Source: Streptomyces vilmorinianum (GTDB lineage Bacteria > Actinomycetota > Actinomycetes > Streptomycetales > Streptomycetaceae). From it: a DNA stretch of 64,000 nt. A program made the position numbers and the translations under genes. The first letter of the stretch is position 1. The number at the start of each line of letters is the position of its first letter. This document shows, piece by piece, positions 1 through 6,843 of the stretch. The notes below the pieces were generated by a model. That model worked only from the letters and a program-made list of their open reading frames with translations. It searched no databases and was not told the origin of the DNA. Location of the stretch: contig NZ_CP040244.1 of the NCBI RefSeq assembly GCF_005517195.1, positions 4,048,001 to 4,112,000 on the forward strand, written 5' to 3'.

Positions 1-909
1 GCCCGCCGGGTGGCCGTGGGAGGCCGTGGCGCCCGCGGTCTCCGGCCTGGCCCGGGTCACCGCCTGGGGCGCCTGGTCCAGGGACGGTCCCTGAGCCTGG
101 GCGTCCGGCCGGAAGCCGGGGGGTGCCACGTCGACCGCGCGCTCGTCCGGTTCGGTGAGGCGTTCGGCTGAGGCGTACGCGGCGCGTTCCTTGGCGGTCG
201 GGGAGAGGGCGACGAAGGCCGAGGTGATGAAGAGATAGGAGCCGAGACCGACGGCGAGGGGGAAGATGAACTGCATGGCCGAGGCTCCGGAGAGCGCGGC
301 CGCCGAGGGGACGACCTCGACGCGGACGGCGAGCATGCCGGTGTAGTGCATGCTGCTGACGGCGGCTCCCATGACGAGGGAGGCGACCGCCACGGCGGCC
401 GGCGCGTGGATGTTGAGCGCCGCCCAGAGCGCCGCCGTCGCCGCGACGACCGCGATGACGACGGAGAGCGCGACGAGCAGGAGGTCGTACGTGACCTGCC
501 CGTGCAGCCGCAGCGCTGCCATGCCCATGTAGTGCATGCTCGCGACCCCGACGCCGGTCGTCAGACCGCCGATCAGGAGGGAGCGGACCCGGTCGCGGCC
601 GTGTCCGACGGCGAAGACGCCGACGCCGACGACGGCCATCGCGATGAGCAGGCTGAGGATGGTCAGCGGCACGTTGTAGCGGATGTCGGTCCCGGTCACG
701 CCGAAGCCGAGCATCGCGACGAAGTGCATCGTCCAGATGCCGGTGCCGATGGCGGACGCGGCGGTGAGCAGCCAGTTGCGCCGCGATCGGCCGGTCGCGT
801 CGAGCGCTCGAACGGTGCAGCGCAGCCCGAGGGCGGCGCCTATGCAGGCCATCGCGTACGACAGCACAGGTGTCAGCCAGCCGAAGGTGGCGTGGTCCAG
901 GTGTCCCAT
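1..909 (-). CDS. MHYT-domain integral membrane sensor protein (3' end beyond window)
   Basis: The reading frame opens at the ATG complementary to 907-909 (MGHLDHATFGWLTPVLSY) and stays open to the left edge, so at least 303 residues are present and the C-terminus is missing. Three copies of the MHYT signature are readable: TMHFVAM near residue 60, SMHYMGM near 123 and SMHYTGM near 186. Each lies in a hydrophobic helix, the layout of the MHYT domain, a multi-pass module proposed in the literature to bind a metal and sense a diatomic gas. No GGDEF, EAL or kinase domain appears in the visible part, and the region after the third repeat turns hydrophilic. The role is therefore inferred only as a membrane sensor. 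It is divergent from the methyltransferase gene at 1061. Confidence 0.85.
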   Translation of the reverse strand, partial: MGHLDHATFGWLTPVLSYAMACIGAALGLRCTVRALDATGRSRRNWLLTAASAIGTGIWTMHFVAMLGFGVTGTDIRYNVPLTILSLLIAMAVVGVGVFAVGHGRDRVRSLLIGGLTTGVGVASMHYMGMAALRLHGQVTYDLLLVALSVVIAVVAATAALWAALNIHAPAAVAVASLVMGAAVSSMHYTGMLAVRVEVVPSAAALSGASAMQFIFPLAVGLGSYLFITSAFVALSPTAKERAAYASAERLTEPDERAVDVAPPGFRPDAQAQGPSLDQAPQAVTRARPETAGATASHGHPAG

Positions 910-1060
910 GACCCAGGGACGCTAGTCCGGACAAGGGGGCGCATCAGGGGCGCATTTCGAAACCTGATGGAATATGACACAGAGATGTTCCAGAACGATC
1001 GTGCAGCGCTCGAACGTGCGCACAGGGCGTTCACCCTTGAGGCTGAGGCATCATGCACGC

Positions 1061-1663
1061 ATGAGCGATGACCCCACCCATGTCCAGGAGTTCTTCGGTG
1101 CCCGCGCCGCCGGCTGGGACGCCCGTTTCCCCGACGACGGGCCCGCGTACGCCGCCGCCGTCGCCGAACTCGGGCTCCCGCGCGGTGGCGCCGTCCTCGA
1201 CGCGGGCTGCGGCACCGGCCGCGCCCTGCCCCCGCTGCGCGCGGCCGTGGGCCCGACGGGGACCGTCATCGGTGCCGACCTGACCCCCGAGATGCTGGAC
1301 GAGGCGGTACGGGCGGGGCGCGACGGGTCCGCGACGCTGCTCCTGACGGACGTCGCCCGGCTGCCGCTGCGCGACGGCGCGCTCGACGCGGTGTTCGGGG
1401 CCGGGCTCATCTCCCATCTGGCGGACCCGGCCGAGAACCTGCGCGAACTGGCCCGGGTCGTCCGCCACGGCGGACGGCTCGCCCTCTTCCACCCCATCGG
1501 CCGGGCGGCCCTCGCCGCCCGCCACGGACGGCGGATCACGGACGACGATCTGCGCGCCGAGCCCCACCTCCGCCCGCTTCTTTCCGCTTCCGGATGGCAG
1601 ATGGTCAGTTACGTGGACGAGGACGACCGTTATCTGGTGCTCGCCGTTCGCCAGGATCAGTAA
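1061..1663 (+). CDS. Class I SAM-dependent methyltransferase
   Basis: A 200-residue protein with a Rossmann-type methyltransferase core. Motif I, VLDAGCGTGRALPPL, lies near residues 45-59, an acidic strand end (GADLTPEMLDEA) follows, and LLLTDVARLPLRDGALDAVF matches motifs II-III. This is the Methyltransf_11 pattern of small-molecule methylases. The ATG at 1061 was chosen because it opens MSDDPTHVQEFFG directly ahead of the conserved region; the frame extends upstream only into low-quality sequence. The substrate cannot be read from the sequence. The gene is monocistronic in appearance and divergent from the MHYT gene. Confidence 0.85.
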   Translation: MSDDPTHVQEFFGARAAGWDARFPDDGPAYAAAVAELGLPRGGAVLDAGCGTGRALPPLRAAVGPTGTVIGADLTPEMLDEAVRAGRDGSATLLLTDVARLPLRDGALDAVFGAGLISHLADPAENLRELARVVRHGGRLALFHPIGRAALAARHGRRITDDDLRAEPHLRPLLSASGWQMVSYVDEDDRYLVLAVRQDQ

Positions 1664-1752
1664 GCCCCCGGCCCGAGGCGCCCTTCTGTCCCGGTGCTTC
1701 CGTGTCTACCGTGGAGGTGCCGGGCAGCCGTGTCCGGGAAAGGCGGCAGGCC

Positions 1753-2058
1753 ATGGCCCGCATGCGAGCGATACTGCGCACCCTCCTGCCGGCCGCGCGA
1801 CGGGCGCCGGACGAGCCACGGAGGACTCCCCGGGCGCGACGGCAGCACAACCTCTTCGAGGCCGCGGCGACCTACGTGACCGGATGCGTGGAGGACGATC
1901 AGGAGCGGATCGACGAGGCCGCCGGCTGGGTGTCGCCCGAGGCCCTCTCCTTCGGCGTCAACGAGCTCGCCTGCCGGGCCGTGATCGCGCTCGCCCGCGA
2001 ACGCGACGAGTCGCCCGAGACCGTGGCCCGCTCGCTCCTGGGGCTGCCCGAGGCCTGA
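1753..2058 (+). CDS. Small hypothetical protein
   Basis: About 101 residues from the ATG at 1753, which follows a purine-rich stretch GGAAAGGCGGCAGG. The first 35 residues are Arg/Pro-rich and basic. The remainder (RQHNLFEAAATYVTGCVEDD to RSLLGLPEA) looks like a compact helical domain with many acidic residues. I do not recognise the family. There is no signal peptide or membrane segment. It follows the methyltransferase by 90 bp in the same direction and could be co-transcribed. The codon pattern (strong third-position GC) supports real coding. Confidence 0.6.
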   Translation: MARMRAILRTLLPAARRAPDEPRRTPRARRQHNLFEAAATYVTGCVEDDQERIDEAAGWVSPEALSFGVNELACRAVIALARERDESPETVARSLLGLPEA

Positions 2059-2061
2059 GGC

Positions 2062-2117
2062 GTACGAAACGGGCTGTACGAAACGGGCTGTACGGAACGA
2101 GCCGTACGGAACGGGCC
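2062..2117 (+). repeat. Four tandem 14-bp repeats
   Basis: Four head-to-tail 14-bp units directly follow the stop codon at 2058: GTACGAAACGGGCT twice (2062-2075, 2076-2089), then GTACGGAACGAGCC (2090-2103) and GTACGGAACGGGCC (2104-2117). Units 1 and 2 are identical and units 3 and 4 differ at one base. The units contain GTAC, and GGGCT/AGCC arms of neighbouring copies can partly pair, so transcripts could fold. The function is unknown; it lies in the gap before the gene at 2200. Confidence 0.85.
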
Positions 2118-2199
2118 GCGCCAGTTTCCCCTCGGAGACTCTCGACGTGCGGGTTACCCACTGGTTAAGGTGCGCCGACGACCAGATGGGGAGGCTGCC

Positions 2200-3033
2200 G
2201 TGGGTGGGACGGACCTGACCGCCGACGACGACGCACTGTACGTGCTGACCGCGGTGCTGATGACGCCCGCGCGGTTCCCGAGCGTGCTGGGCGACGACTA
2301 TCCGGCGGCGTGCGACGCGCTGGGGCTCGAACCGTACGACCAGGGGTACGGGCTCGTCCTCGGCCAGGACGGCGAGGGCGCCCGGTGGACGGTGATCGTC
2401 GACGACGTGTCGCTGGTCGCGGTGGCCATCGCCTCCTGGGACTGCGGGATGGAGTACGACCTCTCCCCCGACGAGCGCTCGGTCGTGGCCGCGCTCCCGG
2501 GCTGGCCGCTCGCCGTGGCCACGGCCGCGCCCGGCCTCCCCGCGCCGCACGACCCGGAGCCGGAGGAGGGCGACCGCGCCCCCTTGGCCCCGCCGTCGGC
2601 CGATGCCTGGGGCCCGGCACAGCGCAGGCTCGGCGCCGACGAGGTGGCGCTGCAGTGGGCGGCCTGGCGGGCACAGATGGACGAGGACGCGAGCGGCGAC
2701 GCGGGAGCCGAGGGCGATCCCGCCCCGGGGGGCGCGGCCGACAGTGCCGAGCGCCCCCGTGACCCGTACGACGGCGTCCGTCGCGCCCTCGACGAGCTGC
2801 GGGGCTATCTGAAGGACGCGCCGCCGGTGGGCCGGGTGCGGTCGAGCTTCGCGGCCGGTGACGCGCGGATGCTCCGGGCCGACGGGCCCGGCTGGTCCCT
2901 GGTCGCGCGGACCGACGACATGGCGTTCGTGCTCCTGGACGACGAGCCCCGCGAAGTGCTCCCGGTGGCGCGCGGTCCCAGGCTGCCGGCCCTCCTGGAG
3001 GCCCTGGACGCGATGGCGGTACGGCCCTCCTGA
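2200..3033 (+). CDS. Hypothetical cytosolic protein
   Basis: About 277 residues from GTG 2200, chosen over an in-frame GTG at 2170 because GGGGAGG sits about 7 bases upstream of it. The N-terminal half (LTADDDALYVLTAVLMTPARFPSVLGDDY to WDCGMEYDLSPDERSVVAALPGWPLAV) and the C-terminal third (GVRRALDELRGYLKDAPPVG to LLEALDAMAVRPS) look folded. The middle, roughly residues 110-185, is an acidic Pro/Ala/Glu-rich linker. No signal peptide, membrane helix or catalytic motif is visible. I do not recognise a characterised family. Confidence 0.75.
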   Translation: MGGTDLTADDDALYVLTAVLMTPARFPSVLGDDYPAACDALGLEPYDQGYGLVLGQDGEGARWTVIVDDVSLVAVAIASWDCGMEYDLSPDERSVVAALPGWPLAVATAAPGLPAPHDPEPEEGDRAPLAPPSADAWGPAQRRLGADEVALQWAAWRAQMDEDASGDAGAEGDPAPGGAADSAERPRDPYDGVRRALDELRGYLKDAPPVGRVRSSFAAGDARMLRADGPGWSLVARTDDMAFVLLDDEPREVLPVARGPRLPALLEALDAMAVRPS

Positions 3034-3062
3034 GCGCCGGCTGAGCCGCAGGCCGCCACGGG

Positions 3063-3143
3063 CCTCCCGCCGCCCGCCTCCTACCGCCCGCCTCCTACCG
3101 CCTGCCTCCCGCCCCCTGCCGCCCCCTGCCGCCTCCTGCCCCG
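3063..3143. repeat. Pyrimidine-rich low-complexity tract
   Basis: The gap between 3033 and 3285 holds a run of imperfect copies of CGCCTCCTAC and GCCCCCTGCC. The top strand is nearly all C and T with regular G. The copies are short and direct. No gene is visible in this gap, and the tract may simply reflect replication slippage. Confidence 0.6.
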
Positions 3144-3284
3144 ACAGGCCGGGCACCACATGGGCTCCGGCCCCGAGGTGTGGTCCGGGACCATGGCCGC
3201 GCGGGAAGGGTCGACCGCACGATGTGGCGGCGCACCGCACATACGGCGGCGCCCCCCGTCCCGTCGTCCCACCGGAGGCCGTCC

Positions 3285-4664
3285 ATGCGCCTGATCCGAG
3301 GCGTTCCGCTGCTCGCCGTGCTCCTGACCGGGCTGACCGTCGTCGGTCCCGCCGCGCCCGCCGGGGCCGAGCCCGGTCCCCCGGCCGACTGCGCGGGCCG
3401 GCACCGGATCCATGTCCCCGGCGCCGAGCACCAGGAGACCGTCTGTCTCGGCGATCTCACGACCGCGGGCCTGGCGGGCACGCCGTACACCGACATGGCC
3501 GACCAGGCCGGGCTCGCGGCGAAGGGCACCACGAACCCCTCCGGCGTCCCCGGCATCCAGATCGACGGCTACTTCCCCGACGACTCCCGCCTCAACGCCA
3601 CGCACGGCTGGGCCCACGACGCCCAGTTCGTGATCCGGCTCCCCGAGAAGTGGAACGGCGGCCTGGTCGTCACGGGCGCGCCCGGCACCCGGCGCCAGTA
3701 CTCCACCGACGCGCTCATCTCGGACCATGTCCTGGCCCAGGGCTTCGCCTACGCCGCCACCGACAAGGGCAACACCGGGCCGGACTTCTTCACCGACGGG
3801 CGCGAGCCGGGCGACGCGGTCGCCGAGTGGAACCACCGGGTGACCGAACTGACGAAGGCCGCCAAGAAGGCCGTACGGCAGCGCTACGGCCGGGCGCCGC
3901 AGCGCACGTACATGACGGGCATCTCCAACGCCGGCTATCTGACCCGCTGGCAGCTGGAGAACCGTCCCGAGCTGTACGACGGAGGGGTCGACTGGGAGGG
4001 CGTCCTGTGGACCACCCACGGTCCGAACCTGCTCACCAGTCTGCCGGTCACCGTCGCCCGCTCCCTGGGCCGGGCGTCCGACGAGGACCTGATCGACGCC
4101 GGTTTCGCGCCGGGATCACGCTTCCTGTGGCCGTACCACGAGAAGGCGTACTGGGGGCTGACGCAGAAGATCTTCCGCGCCGAGTTCGACCCGACGTACG
4201 ACCCTCGGTGCCCGGGTGCCACGGCCGGTTCGTCGCTCGAACGGATCCTGGCGCCGTGCGCGTCCGACGCCTCGTACGACTACGCCTCCCGTCCCGCGTC
4301 CGTGCACCGGGCGGTCGCCCGGGTCGCGCTGACCGGCCGGATCGGCAAGCCGCTGATCACGCTCCACGGCGACCTGGACACGCTGCTGCCGATCGCGACC
4401 GACTCCGACGTGTACGCGCGGATGATCGACGCGCGGGGCCGCGGCGGGCTGCACCGGTACTACACGGTCCAGGACGGCACCCACACCGACGGTCTGTACG
4501 ACACCTACCCGGACCGGCTGCGGCCGATCCTGCCCTGCTACCGCTCGGCGTTCGCGGCGCTCACGGAGTGGGTGGAGGCGGGCACGGCTCCGCCCGCGGA
4601 CCGTACGCTCGCACGGCCTGCGGGCGGTGACGTGGTCAACTCCTGCGCGCTGAAGACCCCGTAG
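3285..4664 (+). CDS. Secreted alpha/beta hydrolase, tannase/feruloyl-esterase-like
   Basis: A 459-residue protein that starts at ATG 3285 with GGAGG 7 bases upstream. Residues 1-28 form a Sec signal peptide (MRLIRGVPLLAVLLTGLTVV, then an Ala-rich AGA cleavage region). The mature enzyme carries a nucleophile elbow TGISNAGYL near residue 212, an acid region LHGDLDTLLP near residue 363, and a catalytic His in DGTHTDGLYD near residue 398. The elbow and the large lid fit the tannase/feruloyl esterase group or the 3-hydroxybutyrate-oligomer hydrolases, which I cannot separate by eye. It is extracellular, and the substrate is probably an ester. Confidence 0.75.
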   Translation: MRLIRGVPLLAVLLTGLTVVGPAAPAGAEPGPPADCAGRHRIHVPGAEHQETVCLGDLTTAGLAGTPYTDMADQAGLAAKGTTNPSGVPGIQIDGYFPDDSRLNATHGWAHDAQFVIRLPEKWNGGLVVTGAPGTRRQYSTDALISDHVLAQGFAYAATDKGNTGPDFFTDGREPGDAVAEWNHRVTELTKAAKKAVRQRYGRAPQRTYMTGISNAGYLTRWQLENRPELYDGGVDWEGVLWTTHGPNLLTSLPVTVARSLGRASDEDLIDAGFAPGSRFLWPYHEKAYWGLTQKIFRAEFDPTYDPRCPGATAGSSLERILAPCASDASYDYASRPASVHRAVARVALTGRIGKPLITLHGDLDTLLPIATDSDVYARMIDARGRGGLHRYYTVQDGTHTDGLYDTYPDRLRPILPCYRSAFAALTEWVEAGTAPPADRTLARPAGGDVVNSCALKTP

Positions 4665-4673
4665 GGCCGGGGC

Positions 4674-5219
4674 TCAGACCATCTCCAGGGGGCGGTGCGG
4701 CTCGGCCGGCAGCTCGACCCGTATGGGGTCGCCGGGCCGCACCTCGCCGCCCGTCAGCACGACGCTCATGATCCCGGCCTTGCGGACGATCTGCCCGTTC
4801 TCGTCGCGACCGAGGACCTGCTTGAGCAGTCCGTGCTGGTACGTGTCGATCTGCGCGCAGGGGTTGCGCAGGCCGGTGACCTCGACGACGGCCTCGGCGC
4901 CGAGGTGCAGCCGGGTGCCGGTCGGCAGGCCGAGGAGGTCGATGCCCCGGGTGGTGACGTTCTCGCCGAGGTCGCCGGGGGCGACCTCGAAGCCGGACCC
5001 GGCGACCTCGTCGAAGAGCTCCGCGTGGATCAGGTGCACCTGGCGCAGGTTGGGCACGGTGGGGTCCTTGGCCACGCGGGAGCGGTGCTTGACCGTCACT
5101 CCGCAGTGCACGTCACCCTCCACCCCGAGGCCGGCGAGCAGCGTGATGCTGTCCCGGTTCGGCTTGGTGAACGAGTAGACGCCGTTGCTGCTGACCGTCG
5201 TGACGGTAGCGCTGCTCAT
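4674..5219 (-). CDS. MOSC domain-containing protein
   Basis: A 181-residue protein converging on the secreted hydrolase, whose stop lies 10 bp away. It has the MOSC features GVEGDVHCG, LRQVHLIHAELFDE, GDLGENVTTRGIDL, and the conserved Cys in GLRNPCAQID near residue 120. MOSC domains are found in molybdenum-cofactor sulfurases and in YiiM/YuaD-type proteins, where the Cys is thought to carry sulfur. This is the stand-alone short form. There is no signal peptide, so it is cytosolic. Confidence 0.88.
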   Translation of the reverse strand: MSSATVTTVSSNGVYSFTKPNRDSITLLAGLGVEGDVHCGVTVKHRSRVAKDPTVPNLRQVHLIHAELFDEVAGSGFEVAPGDLGENVTTRGIDLLGLPTGTRLHLGAEAVVEVTGLRNPCAQIDTYQHGLLKQVLGRDENGQIVRKAGIMSVVLTGGEVRPGDPIRVELPAEPHRPLEMV

Positions 5220-5296
5220 GGGTGGAGCTCCCCTTCTCCGATCCGATGATCACATGCCGGTGATCACCTCCGAGCGTACGCCAGACGATCACCGGG

Positions 5297-5479
5297 TCAG
5301 CGGTGGAGCTCCTTGCGGGAGATCCGGCGCAGCCGGCGCCGCTGGCTCGGGTCCAGGGCCAGGTAGGCGACGGCGGGTACGCCGATCACCACCAGCAGGG
5401 ACATCCAGAATCCGATGAGGGGCATCAGGAGCAGGCCGACGGCCACGCCCCCGATCACGATCTTCGTCCTCGTCGACAT
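5297..5479 (-). CDS. Small two-helix membrane protein
   Basis: A 60-residue protein starting MSTRTKIVIGGVAVGLLLMP. Two hydrophobic segments (about residues 8-24 and 26-44) are separated by GFWMS and followed by a strongly basic tail (SQRRRLRRISRKELHR), predicting a hairpin with cytosolic C-terminus. It starts only 14 bp after the desaturase stop on the same strand, so the two are very likely one operon. It could be a partner or membrane anchor for the desaturase, but that is inference. Confidence 0.7.
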   Translation of the reverse strand: MSTRTKIVIGGVAVGLLLMPLIGFWMSLLVVIGVPAVAYLALDPSQRRRLRRISRKELHR

Positions 5480-5493
5480 GCGACGCCTCCTTG

Positions 5494-6591
5494 TCACGCT
5501 GCCGAGCGCAGCGGCTCGCCGACCTCGTGCAGATGTCCGAGCGCCTGTCGGTAGGACTCGACGAAACCGGTCTCTGTGTAGGGGATACCCACGGTACGGC
5601 AGTGCGCACGCACGGCGGGCTGGGCGAGTCGAAGATGGGGCCTGGGCATGCTCGGGAAGAGGTGGTGCTCGATCTGGTAGTTCAGTCCGCCCAGGAACCA
5701 GTCGGTCAGGACCCCGCCCCGGATGTTGCGCGAGGTGAGCACCTGGCGGCGCAGGTGGCCCCAGCTGTCGCCGTCCGGGTGGGCGTCGGGCATCTCCATG
5801 CCCTTGTGGTTGGGGGCGAAGGCCATGCCCAGGTGCAGCCCGAGGAGCATCTGGTGGATCATGGCGAAGAGCAGGGCCTGGCCGACGGTGAGGGTGGTGA
5901 GCAGCAGGGCCGCGTAGCCGGCGACATGGGCGAGGAGGAGGGCTCCCTCGACGAGCCGCTCGCGCCGGGTCCGGAAGGGACCGTTCTTGGAGAACAGGGC
6001 CTGGAATCCGTAGACCTTGAGCGCGATGCCCTCCAGCGTGGTCAGCGGGAAGAACAGCCAGGCCTGGTGGCGGGTGAGCCAGCCACGGAAGCCGGCGAGG
6101 CCGGTGGTCTGGTGCGCGGCGAAGACGAGGACGTCGGCCGCGACGTCCGGGTCCTTGTCGAGGTGGTTGGGGTTGGCGTGGTGGCGGTTGTGCTTGTCGT
6201 TCCACCACTCCTGGCTCATGCCGAGCAGGAGGTTGGCGTGGACGAGCTGGATGGTCCGGTTCAGCCTGCGGTCCGCGCCGATCTGCGCGTGGCCGGCGTC
6301 GTGTCCGACGAACGCGACGCGGGCCGAGAGCAGGGCGAGCGGGACGGCGAGGAGCAGGGCCCACCAGGACGGGCCGAGCAGGACGAGCCCCGCGGCGACG
6401 GCGGCGAGGCCGAGGAGGTTGACGGCCATGCCGCGCGCGTACCAGCCGGTCCTGCGTTCGAGCAGCCCCTGTTCCTTGATCGTGCGCAGCAGGGGTGCGA
6501 ACTCACTGCCGCCGCCCCTTCTGCTGTCGCCGCCCCTCCTGGGGGCAGGGGCCCGATCGGGCGCCGTGAGCGTTGCGGTGGCCTGGGGCAT
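5494..6591 (-). CDS. Membrane fatty-acid (acyl-lipid) desaturase
   Basis: The di-iron desaturase family is shown by three histidine boxes: HDAGH near residue 97, HNRHH near 132, and QIEHH near 305. They alternate with hydrophobic spans of two membrane pairs. The QxxHH third box is the form seen in front-end or delta-6-type and actinobacterial acyl-lipid desaturases. The start at 6591 (MPQATATLTAPDRAP) has GGAGACCGCC just ahead; the frame also allows starts at 6678 and 6738. It inserts a double bond into membrane acyl chains using O2 and an electron donor encoded elsewhere. It is followed by the small membrane protein. Confidence 0.88.
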   Translation of the reverse strand: MPQATATLTAPDRAPAPRRGGDSRRGGGSEFAPLLRTIKEQGLLERRTGWYARGMAVNLLGLAAVAAGLVLLGPSWWALLLAVPLALLSARVAFVGHDAGHAQIGADRRLNRTIQLVHANLLLGMSQEWWNDKHNRHHANPNHLDKDPDVAADVLVFAAHQTTGLAGFRGWLTRHQAWLFFPLTTLEGIALKVYGFQALFSKNGPFRTRRERLVEGALLLAHVAGYAALLLTTLTVGQALLFAMIHQMLLGLHLGMAFAPNHKGMEMPDAHPDGDSWGHLRRQVLTSRNIRGGVLTDWFLGGLNYQIEHHLFPSMPRPHLRLAQPAVRAHCRTVGIPYTETGFVESYRQALGHLHEVGEPLRSAA

Positions 6592-6843
6592 GGCGGTCTC
6601 CGGTGTCCGTCGGGCGGGGGCCTGAGCGGGGCCGCCCGGCTCCTTCGAACGTACGGACCGGTGATGCTCCGCAGCCATGGCGTCACCCCCCGAGATCCCG
6701 GGGGGATTCCCCGGGGGCGGGGGTGGGGCTGGCTCCACCCTCCGGGTTCACGGAGCATGGAACGTGAGCCAGATCACCTCGTTTCCGCTCCCGGGTGTGC
6801 GATCGGTTCGAGTACCCTCGGCCGCTTGGCCCAGTAGTCAAAT

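Noticed and set aside
6670..6730. C/G-run hairpins near the desaturase start as a possible terminator or riboswitch
   Set aside because: The runs of C and G can pair in several ways, overlap possible upstream coding starts, and have no matching known structure.
5491..6837. Long plus-strand open frame opposite the desaturase
   Set aside because: The minus strand carries all three histidine boxes; the plus frame has only Glu/Gly/Val-rich composition.
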